From the NCBI RefSeq assembly GCF_048544455.1, contig NC_133536.1, positions 167,448,825 to 167,512,824 of the forward strand: a stretch of DNA of 64,000 nt, in the 5' to 3' direction. The stretch comes from Silene latifolia. Taxonomy: Eukaryota > Streptophyta > Magnoliopsida > Caryophyllales > Caryophyllaceae. The stretch's first letter is position 1. The number at the start of each line of letters is the position of its first letter. Below are positions 1 to 10,773 of this stretch, piece by piece. Both the position numbers and the translations under genes were made by a program. Under the pieces are notes generated by a model that saw only the letters and a program-made list of their open reading frames with translations, did no database searches and was not told the origin of the DNA.

Positions 1-8
1 TATAAATA
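1..8 (+). promoter_or_regulatory. TATA box of XS-like gene 0
   Basis: TATAAATA lies 97 bases before the ATG at 98. The same octamer lies at a similar distance before the related genes at 4365 (TATA at 4273) and, once a nested element is removed, at 13323 (TATA at 6662). That repetition makes it a credible core promoter. Confidence 0.55.
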
Positions 9-97
9 TCAATGTGATAAATTAACCATATTCACCAATTCGAAGTTCAATTAATCATAGCCTATAATTTAATTAAAAATATTACACTTTTATCACC

Positions 98-560
98 ATG
101 TCGTCATCGTCTTCAACACCCGCCGAATCACAATCAAATACGCGCTATGTCCATCCTATTACCTGTATTATACACAACCTTCCGATCAAATATGATGACA
201 ATGGTAAGGCATTTTCCAAAAGTTTTACTTGGATGAGAGATATTCTTTGTCAAGGTGGTTATACGAACGTTAAAAAGGTCAACCCAGCTTGGACAAAAGT
301 TCATGGTTTTCTTGGTTACGCAATGATCGAGTTTGAAGGTTTTGGGAAGAAGCTGGAATCTTTTCGTCAAACGAGAAAACTCCAAGCAAGATACGAGGAT
401 CATGATGCTGGGAAGAAAAAATATTATACGGATGATGTGTTACAAGCGCAATATTTATGGATTGTGACATTAATCTATTAAAACATATCAGCACTATATT
501 GACACTGTGCCTCGTTCATAGGAGGCGGAACAAGTGTCTCCTAATAACTCACATATTCAA
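98..560 (+). pseudogene. XS-domain-like cargo gene 0 (in CACTA element B), frameshifted
   Basis: The first 127 residues read openly: a Ser-rich start, then ITCIIHNLP (about residues 21-29), GFLGYAMIEFE (about 70-80), a SFRQTRKLQA helix and QYLWIVT near the end. This order (hydrophobic strand, GK, G.A.IEF strand, basic helix, YLW strand) fits the XS fold of SGS3/IDN2/FDM proteins, which bind double-stranded RNA in plant silencing. The assignment is by eye. The frame breaks near 465; homology resumes at 501-545 (DTVPRS..EAEQVSPN matches TVPMSWEREAIPP of the gene at 4365). Relatives: 4365-4906, 5213-5777 (-) and 13323-13805. Confidence 0.5.
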
Positions 561-869
561 TTCCCAATATTTATCTCAATCGCAGAGGAATTACATATCG
601 ACACTATATTGACAATATGTTTTTCTTGAATGTATGCGTGGTAGAGTATTTTATTTTCTAATTATTTATTGCATGTTACGTAAGTTTAAAATATTTGTTA
701 ATAAGTCAACTTTTACATTAATTAGGTAATTAATGTTTAGAAATCAATTACCAGCGGTTTTGAAAAAAATTATAAATGTGACTATAAATGCTAAAGCGTC
801 CTTTACTAAAATCCATTAATCAAATCACAATATTTCATCCCCATTACACAAATTTGAAACAACGTGACA
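561..869. other. AT-rich spacer with TATA-like boxes for next cargo gene
   Basis: No coding sequence is seen. TATAAATG occurs near 771 and 783, about 90 bases before the ATG at 870, matching the TATA-to-ATG spacing of the other cargo genes. Confidence 0.35.
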
Positions 870-1310
870 ATGAACCCTAATTTTATCAACAACGAAGAAT
901 GACTTACATAAACTATTGCAGATGATGGGAAGGTTCTCGCCGAGCTTCCCGCCGATCAACACCTATTAATCAAAGAATCCCATGAACATCAACGAAAATA
1001 TTGGATTAAGAGGCGTGAAGCAGTCCGGCTTGTCAACCAAGCAACATCATCATCATCATCTACATACCCTCGTCGGCCTATTACTCTCAACTTGGTTGCA
1101 ACGAGAGATATGTTGAGTTCTACTCTTCCAACCTCATCTCCCCATACAAGTCGTGTCCTTGCATATATTCAATCTGTTATTGCGAAATATAAAGCCAATG
1201 ACACAGAAGTTAGCGGTATACCAGAGTGGCGTTATTGGTGGACGGTTGAGAATTGCTTTTTACTCTTAACCGGGGTTGTTCGGGCTTATTATACATCTTT
1301 TGATGTCTGA
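870..1310 (+). pseudogene. Unrecognised cargo gene with two early stops
   Basis: From the ATG at 870 one frame runs to TGA at 1308-1310, interrupted only by stops at 900 and 909. It would encode about 146 residues: a basic stretch with HEHQRKYWIKRREAVRLVN, a Ser run, and a C-terminus rich in W and Y (EWRYWWTVENCFLLLTGVV). I do not recognise the family. Composition and the tight stop-free stretch after 909 suggest a formerly real protein, and its place between XS-like gene 0 and the TNP1 gene makes it element B cargo. Confidence 0.4.
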
Positions 1311-1454
1311 TAAATGTTGTAATGCATTTGGTTTAAAATTAAATGAAATGATCATTTTGAAAGCGTTGAGTTATGCTTGTTTGATTTGTTTCCATTTTTT
1401 GAACTCCATAGATCAGTCAGTAATTAAGATCAAGATTACTGCTACATAATACTC

Positions 1455-1565
1455 ATTAATAACGGTTCACCTACAACTGTTGTAAACTTGTTCATTAACA
1501 ATGGTTCACCTACAACCGTTGTAAATCGGTTCATCTAAAACGGTTCACCTACAACCACTATCAAT
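1455..1565. repeat. AACGGTT-type subterminal repeat cluster (element B)
   Basis: Degenerate copies of CACCTACAACCGTTGTAAA and of its reverse lie in about 110 bases. It is the same short repeat family that clusters before the genes of element A. Confidence 0.55.
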
Positions 1566-1893
1566 TGTGACGTTCTAACTTCAACGTGGACCGTTTATTA
1601 ATTGTTTGACCATACGACTCGATATATTAAAAAAATAAATACATGTAAGATTTGACCATACGACTCAATATATTTAAAACAATTAAGTACATGATTTTTT
1701 AAGCCGTGGTGAATATTTATCATTATTCTTGATTTGACCAATGCACGGACTGTTCATTTATTTTTTATTTAATCAACGTTGCATTATTGGTTGGTTTGAA
1801 TCAACGTTGCATTATTGGTGGGTGATTCTATAATTTTAATTTTCTTCCAAAATTATTGTCATTAACCAAGGTACAAATATTGCGAGTCCATGG

Positions 1894-2296
1894 GTGCAGA
1901 GGGATCGTAAGTTGTCAGAAGAAGCAGAAAATAAAAGATTAAGGGAATTGCATCGTCAACCGAGCTATATTAAAAGTGTGAAGAAAATGGATGCGTTACG
2001 AGAAAGGTTAAAGGAACAATGTCCTTTCCATTTCATTAAGTTCCCCACTAAACATATAATTCTTGAAGGTGCATATGACAATTCATCGGCTTTCGAAGTT
2101 GGTTCTTCTGAGGATTTGATGATGGGGGTATATATTACCCAAATGCGATTGGTATGTATCTACCGTGAGTGAAGCAACAAAAGCTAGGCTTCAATAGTGG
2201 TTTAGGTCATCGAAGGTGATGTTGGATTTAGAGGAAACGACTAGTGTTGAAATAGACTACTACACCATCATTAATGGGAAGAGATATTGTCCATGA
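1894..2296 (+). pseudogene. Unrecognised lysine/arginine-rich cargo gene fragment
   Basis: A basic, helical stretch (KLSEEAENKRLRELHRQPSY) is followed by FHFIKFPTKHIILEGAYDNSS. The frame shifts near 2155, then reads VSEATKARLQ, a stop, and WFRSSKVMLDLEE to a TGA at 2294-2296. There is no in-frame ATG at the start, so the 5' part is missing or spliced. Family unknown. It sits between AACGGTT repeat clusters at 1455-1565 and 2838-2955, as other cargo genes do. Confidence 0.35.
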
Positions 2297-2522
2297 CGTA
2301 GTGTATTTTGGGTCATTTGATTAATGTATGTTTATTAATTGATCATTGGGTTGTATTTAGGAAACTAATTAAGGAAAGAAGTTTTTAATATATGCATCAA
2401 CTACATTGGGTTGTGTATAATTTAGTCTTGAATTTCCATTTTCCCCCACTTGCTATCCCAGTTGCCTTATTGTGAGAGGAGTAATATCTGTCACAAGCAA
2501 GACGCTTTGTACTAACTTAATA

Positions 2523-2780
2523 CTCCCTCCATTCAATTCCACATTACAAGTTTGCTTTTTTACGTTTTTCAACGTGTGTTTTACACGGTAAATATCTTTA
2601 GCTACGTATTTACAAAAATTATAAAGGTTAGATATTCTTAATGTACTCCTAAAGAGGAATCAAATAAGATCTCATATGAATATATTTCCACTTATATATC
2701 GAGAGAAAATCGACATTGAATGTTCACTTGTGAATAGTGTACAAAAGAGAAACTTGTAACGTGGAATTGAATGGAGGGAG
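2523..2780. mobile_element. Stowaway-like MITE, 258 bp, TA duplication
   Basis: The left end CTCCCTCCATTCAATTCCAC is mirrored at the right end (GTGGAATTGAATGGAGGGAG), giving terminal inverted repeats of about 30 bases. It is bounded by TA at 2521-2522 and 2781-2782. The CTCCCTCC tips, TA target and size are typical of Stowaway (Tc1/mariner-derived) MITEs. It is non-coding. Confidence 0.9.
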
Positions 2781-2837
2781 TACCAAATATGGAAGATGCT
2801 TATATTTTTTAGCGGGAAAAACTTGACACAATTAAAG

Positions 2838-2955
2838 ATAAAAGACAACGGTTACACACCAACCGTTATATTATAATGAAAACAATTACGGGTTTTTAAT
2901 CAACCGTTGTCATATTGCAAAATAAAGAAGGCGATTTGGCTTAACCCGTGTTTAC
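2838..2955. repeat. AACGGTT-type repeat cluster upstream of B TNP1 gene
   Basis: Alternating ACAACGGTTA, AACCGTTAT and CAACCGTTGTC units stand just before the 5' leader of the element B TNP1 gene. The same arrangement occurs before the paralogous gene in element A (14815-15045). Confidence 0.6.
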
Positions 2956-3386
2956 TAGTTTCAATTAAATAATTCTTCAACCAACACACATGCAAACCTT
3001 CTCATCGGTCACTTAAAACCCTCGAACACTGAATTTCCCTAGAACCACTAGTATTCTTCGTTGCCGTCACCATCCCCATTGCCTCTGCCTTCCCCTCCGT
3101 CATCGCCATACCGGGCCCGACTTCTCCTCTTTGAAGAAGTAATAATAAACCCTGCTCCTTCGTCTCATTAACTTACTGTCTTTATTTTCTTTTTTAGTTG
3201 TGATATTATTCCCTAATTATCTTAGGTTTATTGTGTGTTAAACAACACCTATTATTTTAAGTATATTTTGTGTTAAACAACACCTATATTTTTAGCTATA
3301 CTTTGTGATCATTTCTTTGAGATGGTACTCCTTGTATGTCGACTTAATGCTTAAAGTTAGTAGTTTTTTTAATTTCTAGTTTAGAT

Positions 3387-3684
3387 ATGGGTGGAAAGCA
3401 GAAAGAAAAGACGGGAAAAAGTCAGGCGAAGAAGATTCAAGAGATGAGAATAATTTGGAATCGGATACTGGGTGAAGGCGCGATAGGGTTTCCCTAGAAG
3501 TAATAGATAGAGGGATAGCTAATAAACTTCAATGGGATAAATTAACAGGGCTGCCAGATGGTGCCTTTGCTGCAAATTTCGCGAGTTGGATTGGTTGTTG
3601 TGTAAGGGAGTATGTGCCTCTCGGTCTGCTGTGTATCAATCAGTTGAGTAAAGACTAAAGAAAAAGCTATGGGGGAGAATAAAG
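3387..3684 (+). pseudogene. Element B TNP1/Ulp1-like gene, exon 1
   Basis: This is homologous to exon 1 at 15331-15629 in element A, including the leader, the ATG after TTAGAT, and the donor AAAG|GTATGTATATA. The encoded ASWIGCCVREYVPL..LSK region matches the conserved W.G..VR..VP....W.....LK..LW segment of plant CACTA TNP1-type proteins. A frameshift separates the acidic N-terminus from this segment. The intron follows, and exon 2 starts at 3784, where element A is inserted after three bases. The gene resumes at 21650. Confidence 0.7.
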
Positions 3685-3824
3685 GTATGTATATACAATA
3701 ATAAATGCTTTATATGAAATTATCTTAGTATTCGATATGTGCTATTAGCCGAAACTAACCAAATATGCTCACCATATATGCAGGCACACTACGCCAAATC
3801 TGGCAATCAATAAGGAGTGTATCA

Positions 3825-4165
3825 CAACGGTTTAATGCATTTAATAACGACACTTAGATTATCGTTTTCCAAATATTATAATAGGAATTACGGTTTTCCT
3901 CGAAAACCGTTGTTATTATAATTTGACAACGGCTGATTAACAAACCGTTGTCAAAAACATTTAACGGTTTCCAAAAACTCGTTATAGAATCACTCTTATC
4001 AACGATTGTTAGAAAACCCTTACCAGTTTAAGATATCGGCATTTCGAAAACCGTTACTAAATTAACACCAGCAACGGTGTTTGTTTCCCGTTGCTATGTT
4101 ATAGCTACGGATTTTTTGTAACCTTTATTATTGTCTATTATGAGATAAAGGTTTTTCAATTCAAC
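3825..4165. repeat. Left subterminal AACAACGGTT array of element A
   Basis: About a dozen AACCGTTGTT/AACAACGGTT-type units in both orientations (for example ACAACGGCTGATTAACAAAC followed by CGTTGTC) fill the 340 bases inside the left tip and before the first cargo gene. In CACTA elements such subterminal repeats are the binding sites of the TNPA/TNP1 protein; that role here is inferred. Confidence 0.75.
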
Positions 4166-4272
4166 CGTTGTCAGTATTTGATTAGATTTTTTAATTTGAT
4201 TACTGCATTCAAAACTCAACTTTAATAAATATTCAATTTGACCAATAATATTCAATTGGACCAAAATAATGC

Positions 4273-4280
4273 TATAAATA
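4273..4280 (+). promoter_or_regulatory. TATA box of XS-like gene 1
   Basis: TATAAATA stands 85 bases upstream of the ATG at 4365, as in the sister genes. Confidence 0.55.
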
Positions 4281-4364
4281 TGTCTTCATAATGTTTTAGG
4301 TCAAATTCTAAATTATCGAACATTTACTCTCTAATTTCTTTCTAAATTTCTCTCTAAAAAAAAT

Positions 4365-4906
4365 ATGGCAGGTGTATCAGAGCTACAATCACATTCTCAT
4401 TACGCACAGCCTTTTACTTGTATTCTGCATAATCTTCCGGTTCATTACGGTGTGAATGGAAAGGGTTTAAACCCTAATTTTGGGTGGTTGACGCAAACGC
4501 TTCATAACCCCGGTTTTCCCGCGGTTAAAAAAGTGTACCATGTGTCTACAAACAAGCAAGGTTTTGTAGGCTTCGCTTTTATCGTGTTTGACGAAGCCAA
4601 TTGCCATGATAGTTTTCGTCAGGTAAGAAAATTAGGGGCTAGATTGCGGGGGAAGATGCGGGAAAAGAGGACTTCAATTCGGATGATAAACAACAAGGCC
4701 CTTATCTATGGGTTGCGACCCATCTTGATCATCATCTGCTGAAACATTATAGGAAGCATCACATTCTTGCCACCGTGCCTATGTCATGGGAGAGAGAGGC
4801 CATTCCACCTGTGCTTCCCGGTTATAATGAAGGGCCGATCTACGACATGCTCTATACCGAAATTCATAATGAGTATCCTAATACTTCATCAAATTCTTAT
4901 AATTAA
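4365..4906 (+). pseudogene. XS-domain-like cargo gene 1 (element A), one frameshift
   Basis: The ATG at 4365 opens a frame with FTCILHNLPV (about residues 17-26), GK, a VKKV strand, QGFVGFAFIVFDE (about 65-77) and SFRQVRKLGARL. The frame shifts by one near 4650. The other frame then gives GPYLWVATHLDHHLLKHY, ATVPMSWEREAIPP and a C-terminus ending in TAA at 4904-4906. Read across the shift it would be about 180 residues. YLWVAT..D matches the final XS strand. This is the fullest copy of the family here. XS function (double-stranded RNA binding in SGS3/IDN2) is known for host proteins; for this protein it is inferred. Confidence 0.55.
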
Positions 4907-4989
4907 GTCTTTAGTTATTATCTGGCATTGTAAGTTGTATTTGGATTATGGTGGTGGTTTGAATTAAAGTTTAATTATTTATGTTTTTT

Positions 4990-5227
4990 GTTACGTTTTT
5001 TGTTACCCCATCCTCTAGAATTTAGAGACAATATCACCAGAAAATTATCAAACTTTTATTATAATGACTTAGGTTTTTAAGTACATTAAAATATCAAGAT
5101 AAAGAAAAAAAATCGCGTAAAACAAGCGTTGACAGACATGAAAGAGCAAATGTGTAGTGTGGAGTTGAATGGAGGGAGTATGTTTTTTGTTACCCTATCC
5201 TCTGGAATTTAGAGACAATATCACCAT
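4990..5227. repeat. 45-bp direct repeat flanking a MITE remnant
   Basis: GTTTTTTGTTACCCCATCCT onward (4991-5036) recurs at 5181-5226 with few changes. Between them lie about 140 bases ending in GAGTTGAATGGAGGGAGTA, the right tip of a Stowaway MITE like the one at 2523-2780. The MITE remnant and duplication fill the gap between two convergent XS-like genes. Confidence 0.55.
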
Positions 5228-5777
5228 ATATGTCTCTTTTACCTTCAGCCCAATCCACACAGTCCTTTTCCTATTGCAACGGCACTGTCCCCTGCTCGGT
5301 AATGCGACCTTGGCGGTGCAGAATCGGAAGTAGTAGGAGACGGTTAGATTCATTCGCAGCCCATAAATATGGGCCTACCCGCTGTTCATCCCGATCAAAC
5401 CAGAGTCTCTAAGAGTCATTGTTATAGAATGTCTGCTCAAGTTTGCAAGCCTGACGAAAGCATTCCCGCTCCTTACCCCTGCCAAACTCGATGAGGGCGC
5501 ACCGCCCGAAGCCATGATGCGCATCATTGTCTGGTTAGATATTTTGAACCAAATTCAATCCGGCTAACCGAATCAAACCTATTAACCCGTCAAGGCGATA
5601 CGAGAGTATAGCTTTTCCATGCCCGTCCTCTGTATACGGGAGATTGTGAATAATGCACGTAAAGGGTTTAGCGTACATAAATCTACTTGGGGGTCTTACA
5701 GGAGGTTCATATGATGCTTCATCATCATCAGCGGATGAATAATATGAACCACTATAAGTTGATGAACTTGACGACAT
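5213..5777 (-). pseudogene. XS-domain-like cargo gene 2 (element A), reverse strand, multiply broken
   Basis: The minus-strand ATG at 5777 gives MSSSSSTYSG, an acidic stretch, then KPFTCIIHNLPYTEDGHGKA, as in the sister genes. After a frameshift near 5580, homology continues as GRCALIEFGRGKERECFRQA, a KLEQTF helix, a stop, and VGPYLWAANES. All XS-like landmarks are present in order but in different frames. It diverges from gene 3 across a shared repeat-rich upstream region (5800-6720). Confidence 0.5.
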
Positions 5778-5819
5778 AATCGATGTGGAAAATTAATGGA
5801 GGACTTAACAAGTTAAGAA

Positions 5820-6660
5820 TTAGAAAGTGCAAACGGTACAAGTTAAGATTGTGAAAATTATAATTCTACTTATAATGAGTTTGGGTTGTATTGGAAACGA
5901 TATAATAAGATAGTAAGAATTGGAACCGGTATAATAATAAGATAAGAATTGGAAACTTAAAAAGTTAAGAATTGGAAAGTGGAAACGGTACAAGATAAAT
6001 AAGAATCGGTCAACTCTACCGTGTTAAACATATTAGGTTACAAGGGTTATCAAAAAACCGTTGTCCAATTAGTAAAAACACAACGGTTATTACTTAACAA
6101 GACTAATGCATGCCTTGTAATTTTTATTTTTTCTGATTCAAAGTTGCAGTATTGCGTGTTTGACCATATATATAATATAAAATGATAACGGTTCTTTGTT
6201 AAGCCGTTATCATATTACACATATCAACAACGGTTGGACAGAATACGTTTTAAAAAAAATATTGTTTAATTATCTGTGATTTTCTAGTGTTTGTGGTTTG
6301 ACTAATTCATGCCCTGTAATTTTTACTTTTTCTAATTCAAAGTTGCAGTATTGATTGTTTGACCGTATATATAATACAAAAAGATAACGGTTCTTTGTTA
6401 AGCCGTTATCATATTTCAAATATCAACAACGATTTTTGTAAATCCGTTGTCATATTACACCAATAAACAACGATTTTTCTTATAATCGTTGTAAATACAG
6501 ATCCACTGTGAAAACTGAAAAGCTTGTGGTTTTACCAATGCATGCCCTATTATTATTGGTTGTTTGACCATTATTCACCTCATGCATGGATGCACAATTA
6601 ATACAAGTTTGAATGTAACGTATGGATGAATTTAATCTAATTAATTATAGCTTTATTATA
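5820..6660. promoter_or_regulatory. Shared upstream region of divergent XS-like genes 2 and 3, with AACGGTT arrays
   Basis: 5820-6010 holds repeats of AAGTTAAGAATTGGAAAGTG and AAACGGTACAAG. 6030-6490 holds many AACGGTT/AACCGTT units, among them ACAACGGTTATTAC and two copies of GATAACGGTTCTTTGTTAAG followed by CCGTTATC. It lies between a minus-strand and a plus-strand gene of one family, so it may act as a bidirectional promoter. Confidence 0.5.
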
Positions 6661-6661
6661 C

Positions 6662-6669
6662 TATAAATA
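6662..6669 (+). promoter_or_regulatory. TATA box of XS-like gene 3, cut from its gene by a nested CACTA
   Basis: TATAAATA is followed by CATCACATTTGCAGTAACAA and then, at 6727, by the nested CACTA element. If 6727-13277 is removed, the ATG of gene 3 (13323) falls about 110 bases downstream, as in sister genes. Confidence 0.55.
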
Positions 6670-6749
6670 GCATCACATTTGCAGTAACAATAAGAATCAC
6701 TTTATTATTACTAACTTTTCTACTTCCACTACAACAAATCCCTTGCGTT

Positions 6750-6975
6750 CTCGACGCATTTTTAGGCTTTTCTCGACGCTTAAAAGCGTCGGCAATTTTT
6801 TTCCCGACGCTTTTAGAAGCGTGGTTTTTTGGGCCGTTAGGAATTTATGACGCTTTTTAGTGTCAGCCATGACGACGCTTTTTTGTGTCACGAGCATCGA
6901 CGCTTTTTAGCATCAGGGTTTCTCTACGCTTTTTTGCGTAGAAATTCAGATATTTCCCGACGCTTTTCCCTGCCA
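6750..6975. repeat. CGACGCTTTT subterminal array, left end of nested CACTA
   Basis: About eight units such as CTCGACGCTTAAAAGCGTCG, CCCGACGCTTTTAGAAGCGT and CATCGACGCTTTTTAGC, many as short hairpins, sit just inside the left tip. Confidence 0.75.
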
Positions 6976-7429
6976 CTAAAAAAATTCACTACCACTACTG
7001 TTTTCATCGCAATTGAATTAAAGATTGTATAGACAACATTAATTTGACTAGTAGTATATATACAAAACAAAATTTTATACCATAAAATTGCATTATCAAA
7101 TAATTAAAAATGCATGCATACAAAATTCTAATTAATTAAAGTACTGTAATTATTTCATCCGAACAATACAAATTAGAAAAAATATCGTTATGACTGTTTT
7201 CATGCAAAAAATAATAAAATGCGCCCAAAATATTAAATCACAGCCAAGGTGCGACTAATCTACTCCCAAAAGTGAACTCGAGATTTGCTCCTTTCATCTC
7301 ATGTAGCGCCGCCATTTGTTGAGTTTGATATCTACATGATATGCAAGGAAACCAAATAACATTAAATAGTAAAGCAAGTGATACAAAAAAAAAATAAAAA
7401 AAAAATAAAAAACCAGAGGCAAAAGCAAA
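6976..7429. other. No gene seen
   Basis: AT-rich DNA between the subterminal array and the copia fragment, with short A-tracts near 7385-7410. No coding signal is recognised. Confidence 0.4.
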
Positions 7430-8260
7430 TTCTTGATGCTGTGGATGTTCTGTTGTGGATGTTCTGCTGAGGCTACTGCCTATGCTAATTCCCACTTCTC
7501 AACAGCCTTCATCTTTGATGTCTGATTGGAAAAAGGCTAAGTTGACACCTACAGATGATAATTCCTCTAAAACATGTACTTACTGTACAGCCTCTGGCCA
7601 TGTTATTGCTGGTTATCCTAATTCCTAAACTGAAACCTTGATCTTTCTGCGGAAAGAAAGGTCATGAGCTGGAAAATTGCGATCATTTTAAGAATGTGAA
7701 CCGAAAGAGAACTGCCAAGGGTCGAGGTAGTGAGACATTTTCCAACGGGGATAATGTTTATAGAAGGCATGCTAACAACGTCCATATTCTGGATTATGAT
7801 GATGTTGGTGGTGGACATTTTACTACTACGTTTTCCGAGGATAAACCAAAGAGCTGTGCGGTGGAATATGGGGCGGTTCAAGTATTTCTCGGTCAAAGAA
7901 CAACATAATGCTAACGCCTCCATGACAGGGATACTATAGTTACTCAAGTGACTGATGGCATAGTACACAAGCAGGTTGTCAAATTTTTTCCGATAAACAA
8001 ATGCACTCTATTGCCTCTACTAGTTTTGTAGGTGAAATCCATCCCTCCCAAGACTATTCAGAGCAACTATATGGGTACATCTAGCTGGATTGTGGATACT
8101 AGTGCTTCAGACCATATGACATGAAATGTTGACATGCTGCACGATGTCAAATAGTTATCCAAACCTGTTTTAGTTAGCTTATCGGATAGGTCTCTTGAAG
8201 TTGTTTAGGTCTCTTAAAGTCGTTCACAGGATGGGCAGCAGGAATTTTTAAAGTTGTCAA
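7430..8260 (+). mobile_element. Ty1/copia gag-protease fragment, degenerate
   Basis: Near 7640-7670 one frame reads FCGKKGHELENCDHF, a retrotransposon zinc knuckle; a weaker one (TCTYCTASGHVIAG) precedes it near 7585. At about 8070-8115 SSWIVDTSASDHMT matches the copia protease active-site region, with Ser where the catalytic-loop Gly normally stands. Stops and frameshifts occur throughout, and no LTRs, reverse transcriptase or integrase are present. It is an old captured or inserted fragment. Confidence 0.7.
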
Positions 8261-8770
8261 ATAGTAAAGCAAGTGATACCAATAACTAAAAGCTAAAATC
8301 ACAATATTGCTTAAGAAACCATAAAAGTATAACTATAAAGTATACTCCCTATCCTTCCCAAACTAACAAAAATACATCAATATATGCAAACATAACCGGT
8401 TTTCCACAGCAAACACCATTAACAATACATTGGAGATACATTACGGCTTTAAACCATCTCTATAGGTGCAAGTAATGGGACTATGACTATTCTGAGCTGG
8501 TAAAGCTCAAACTTAATTGAATCAAGTCACTTTATACCAAACTAAATTCTACAACCGCATTACTTCACCGCCCCACACTACCACTGAACCATAGAGTATC
8601 AGTGCCACCACTTTAACCTCCTCAATTTACCTAACACATTATACCACCTCTTGCAAACCAATAAAAGTAACACATGCTGGAAAAGGGATGTTTATAGGGG
8701 TTTTTTTGATGATGTATTGATGTTCGTACTAATAAACGTAAATTTAAAGACAACATAAACATAAAAATAC
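8261..8770. other. No gene seen
   Basis: Spacer or possibly the 3' untranslated part of the reverse-strand TNP1-type gene. No coding match was recognised. Confidence 0.35.
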
Positions 8771-9541
8771 CTGTGAATTCAAGGTTGATTTTGCAAGCTC
8801 AGCTATCTCGGGCAGCGACATTCCAGAACTCATACCTTCCAAGATTTTAAACAAAATGATATTGGTCTCATTCAACTTGGTTTGCAGCTCCTTTTTGTCC
8901 CTAGTCAAACTTAGTACTGCCTCTTCCATATTTTGCATCTTTTCCATATTTTGGAGTGCTATAGTACTACTACCTCCCGATTTAAAACCCTCGTTCCTTA
9001 AGATACCGTGCACCCCATATACATCACTTCCTTTCACACCGAAACCATAGCCTAAAGGGCGTTTAGGGATATCGTCCCCATACATTAGTTTGCTGAAAGC
9101 TTCAGATTGAATATAAGCATCAGCATCCAACTGCACACATAAAAAAACGCTTAGTATGTGACAATTTACAAGAAAATTTAGAGTACGACAAACATTTTTT
9201 TTATATACGCGTACCACAAATTCTTCCGTCAGTGTATCTTTCACATAAGACCCATCTTTCCTCTTATGAGTTTGCTTGAAAACCTCCAATTCAGTTGGTT
9301 CTCTTTTGTTCTTTTCTTCCTGTTAATCATCACCACAACATCACCACATAAGTACTAAGCTTCTACCTAAGCTTATATTAAATTCTAACCCATTAAGAAT
9401 AAATGCAAAGATAGTAATATAATCATCGATAAAGGATAGAATATTTACCAACTCTGCCCGTATATTAGCATAGCTTGTTGACCCAGTGGTGTGAACATGA
9501 TTTTGTGATGCACGTGCCTCTTTTCCGCATTCGGCATATTT
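8771..9541 (-). pseudogene. CACTA TNP1-type (Transposase_24-like) gene, three 3' exons
   Basis: Read on the minus strand. Exon 9541-9449 encodes KYAECGKEARASQNHVHTTG then SYANIRAEL, the conserved G..S.A..R.E segment. Exon about 9319-9213 encodes ELEVFKQTHKRKDGSYV..TLTEEFV, a hallmark of plant CACTA TNP1 proteins. Exon 9131-8771 encodes QSEAFSKLMYGDDIPKRPLG then YGFGVKGSD and a C-terminal coiled coil. Splice sites fit (GTACGCG donor, GTGTGCAG acceptor). It belongs to the nested 6.5-kb element. Exons further upstream could not be identified, and no DDE transposase partner is visible. Confidence 0.75.
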
Positions 9542-10620
9542 CTGTATTAAATAAAATAGACATTATTTCAATGTATATGAATGGTGCTAAATTAAAAGAG
9601 TAGTAGTCATTGTGAGTAGATGCATTCTATGTCAAAAGGCTGGAGAAACTTGCCAACATCCAATCTTTTTCTCTGAATGATGTATTACGGTAATTTAATA
9701 CACAGTCACAGACCTGATAATACATGTGGTAGGTACAAATGTAGAATACAGGGTAAAGTTGAAAGTATTCCTTGTATTTTCTAAATCAATCAGAATAATC
9801 CGACAAAAACTAGTATTGAATTTTTTTACAAAACTCAATGCTGATCAGAGTATTAACGGGTGAATTTTTTTACAAAACTCAATGCTGATCAGAGTATTGA
9901 ATCATCCTTTCATAGCTATAGCTGCACGCTTCACGGGTAAAGCAAATAGTTACCATGTATGCATACCTTGAATGCCCTGTGACAACAATTTTTTTCTTGC
10001 TTCCAGCTTGTGTCACCTAAATTTTTGTGAATATAGACCATACTTTCTGAGCTCTCAGGCAAAATGCCCAAGTACTGAAAAATTGATGGAACTGATGATA
10101 CTTAGGCTTAGAGGAAAAAGTTTAGTGGTCCTATTCCTACGCTGCTATGCTCCTTCCCTCAGCTCCAAATTTTCAAATTTTCAAATCACATTATTATTAG
10201 GTATTTAAGTTCTAAAATTCCATTTTCATTTCTCTAGCATTCCCGTAGATAGTGAAGGTCAGTTTACATACTTGAGCCAAAATTTGCAATACCAAAGCAT
10301 AAAAACACCAAATAAAATAGAAGCGTTCATAAATTTTTGATTTCCTTAGCATACCATTTTTTCAGGATTATGGAAAACTGGGCACATAAGTAGAGGTATG
10401 GAAGAAGAAGATGGATATTGATGCGTAAAGAAGATGAAGATTGTTGGATGAACAAGATAAAATGGATAGAAGTTAGTTTAAACGGAAAACTTAACAGAAA
10501 GTACTCTTGGGTTACAACATAGAATAAGTAAGAGACTTAAGGGGCATAACTGATGATTTTGAACAGAGGAGGGTACTGTGTAGAAATTGAAAAAATTTAG
10601 GGGTACCATATAGAATTTCC
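9542..10620. other. No gene recognised; short direct repeat
   Basis: Probable intron and exon remnants of the reverse-strand TNP1-type gene, but none assignable. A direct repeat (TTTTTTACAAAACTCAATGC at about 9823 and 9866) covers about 40 bases. Confidence 0.3.
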
Positions 10621-10757
10621 CATTTTTTTTAGAGCGTTAAGCGGTTTTTTCAATAAAAATGAATATTATATCATTAAAATGGATATTTGGAGGAAAAATG
10701 GACTGACGCTTTGTCGACCATAAAGCCTTGACATTGCAAGGGATTTGCCAGTTTACT
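10621..10757 (+). repeat. Internal diverged copy of the nested CACTA right terminus
   Basis: TTAAGCGGTTTTTTCAATAA, then GACGCTTTGTCGACCATAAA and GCAAGGGATTTGCCAG follow the same order as 13140-13270. The tip has decayed to CCAGTTTACTAG. It is either an older right end or an internal duplication. Confidence 0.65.
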
Positions 10758-10773
10758 AGAGATCAGCAATATA

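Noticed and set aside
5230-5412. Plus-strand open frame
   Set aside because: Antisense to XS-like pseudogene 2, whose minus-strand frames show clear family homology.
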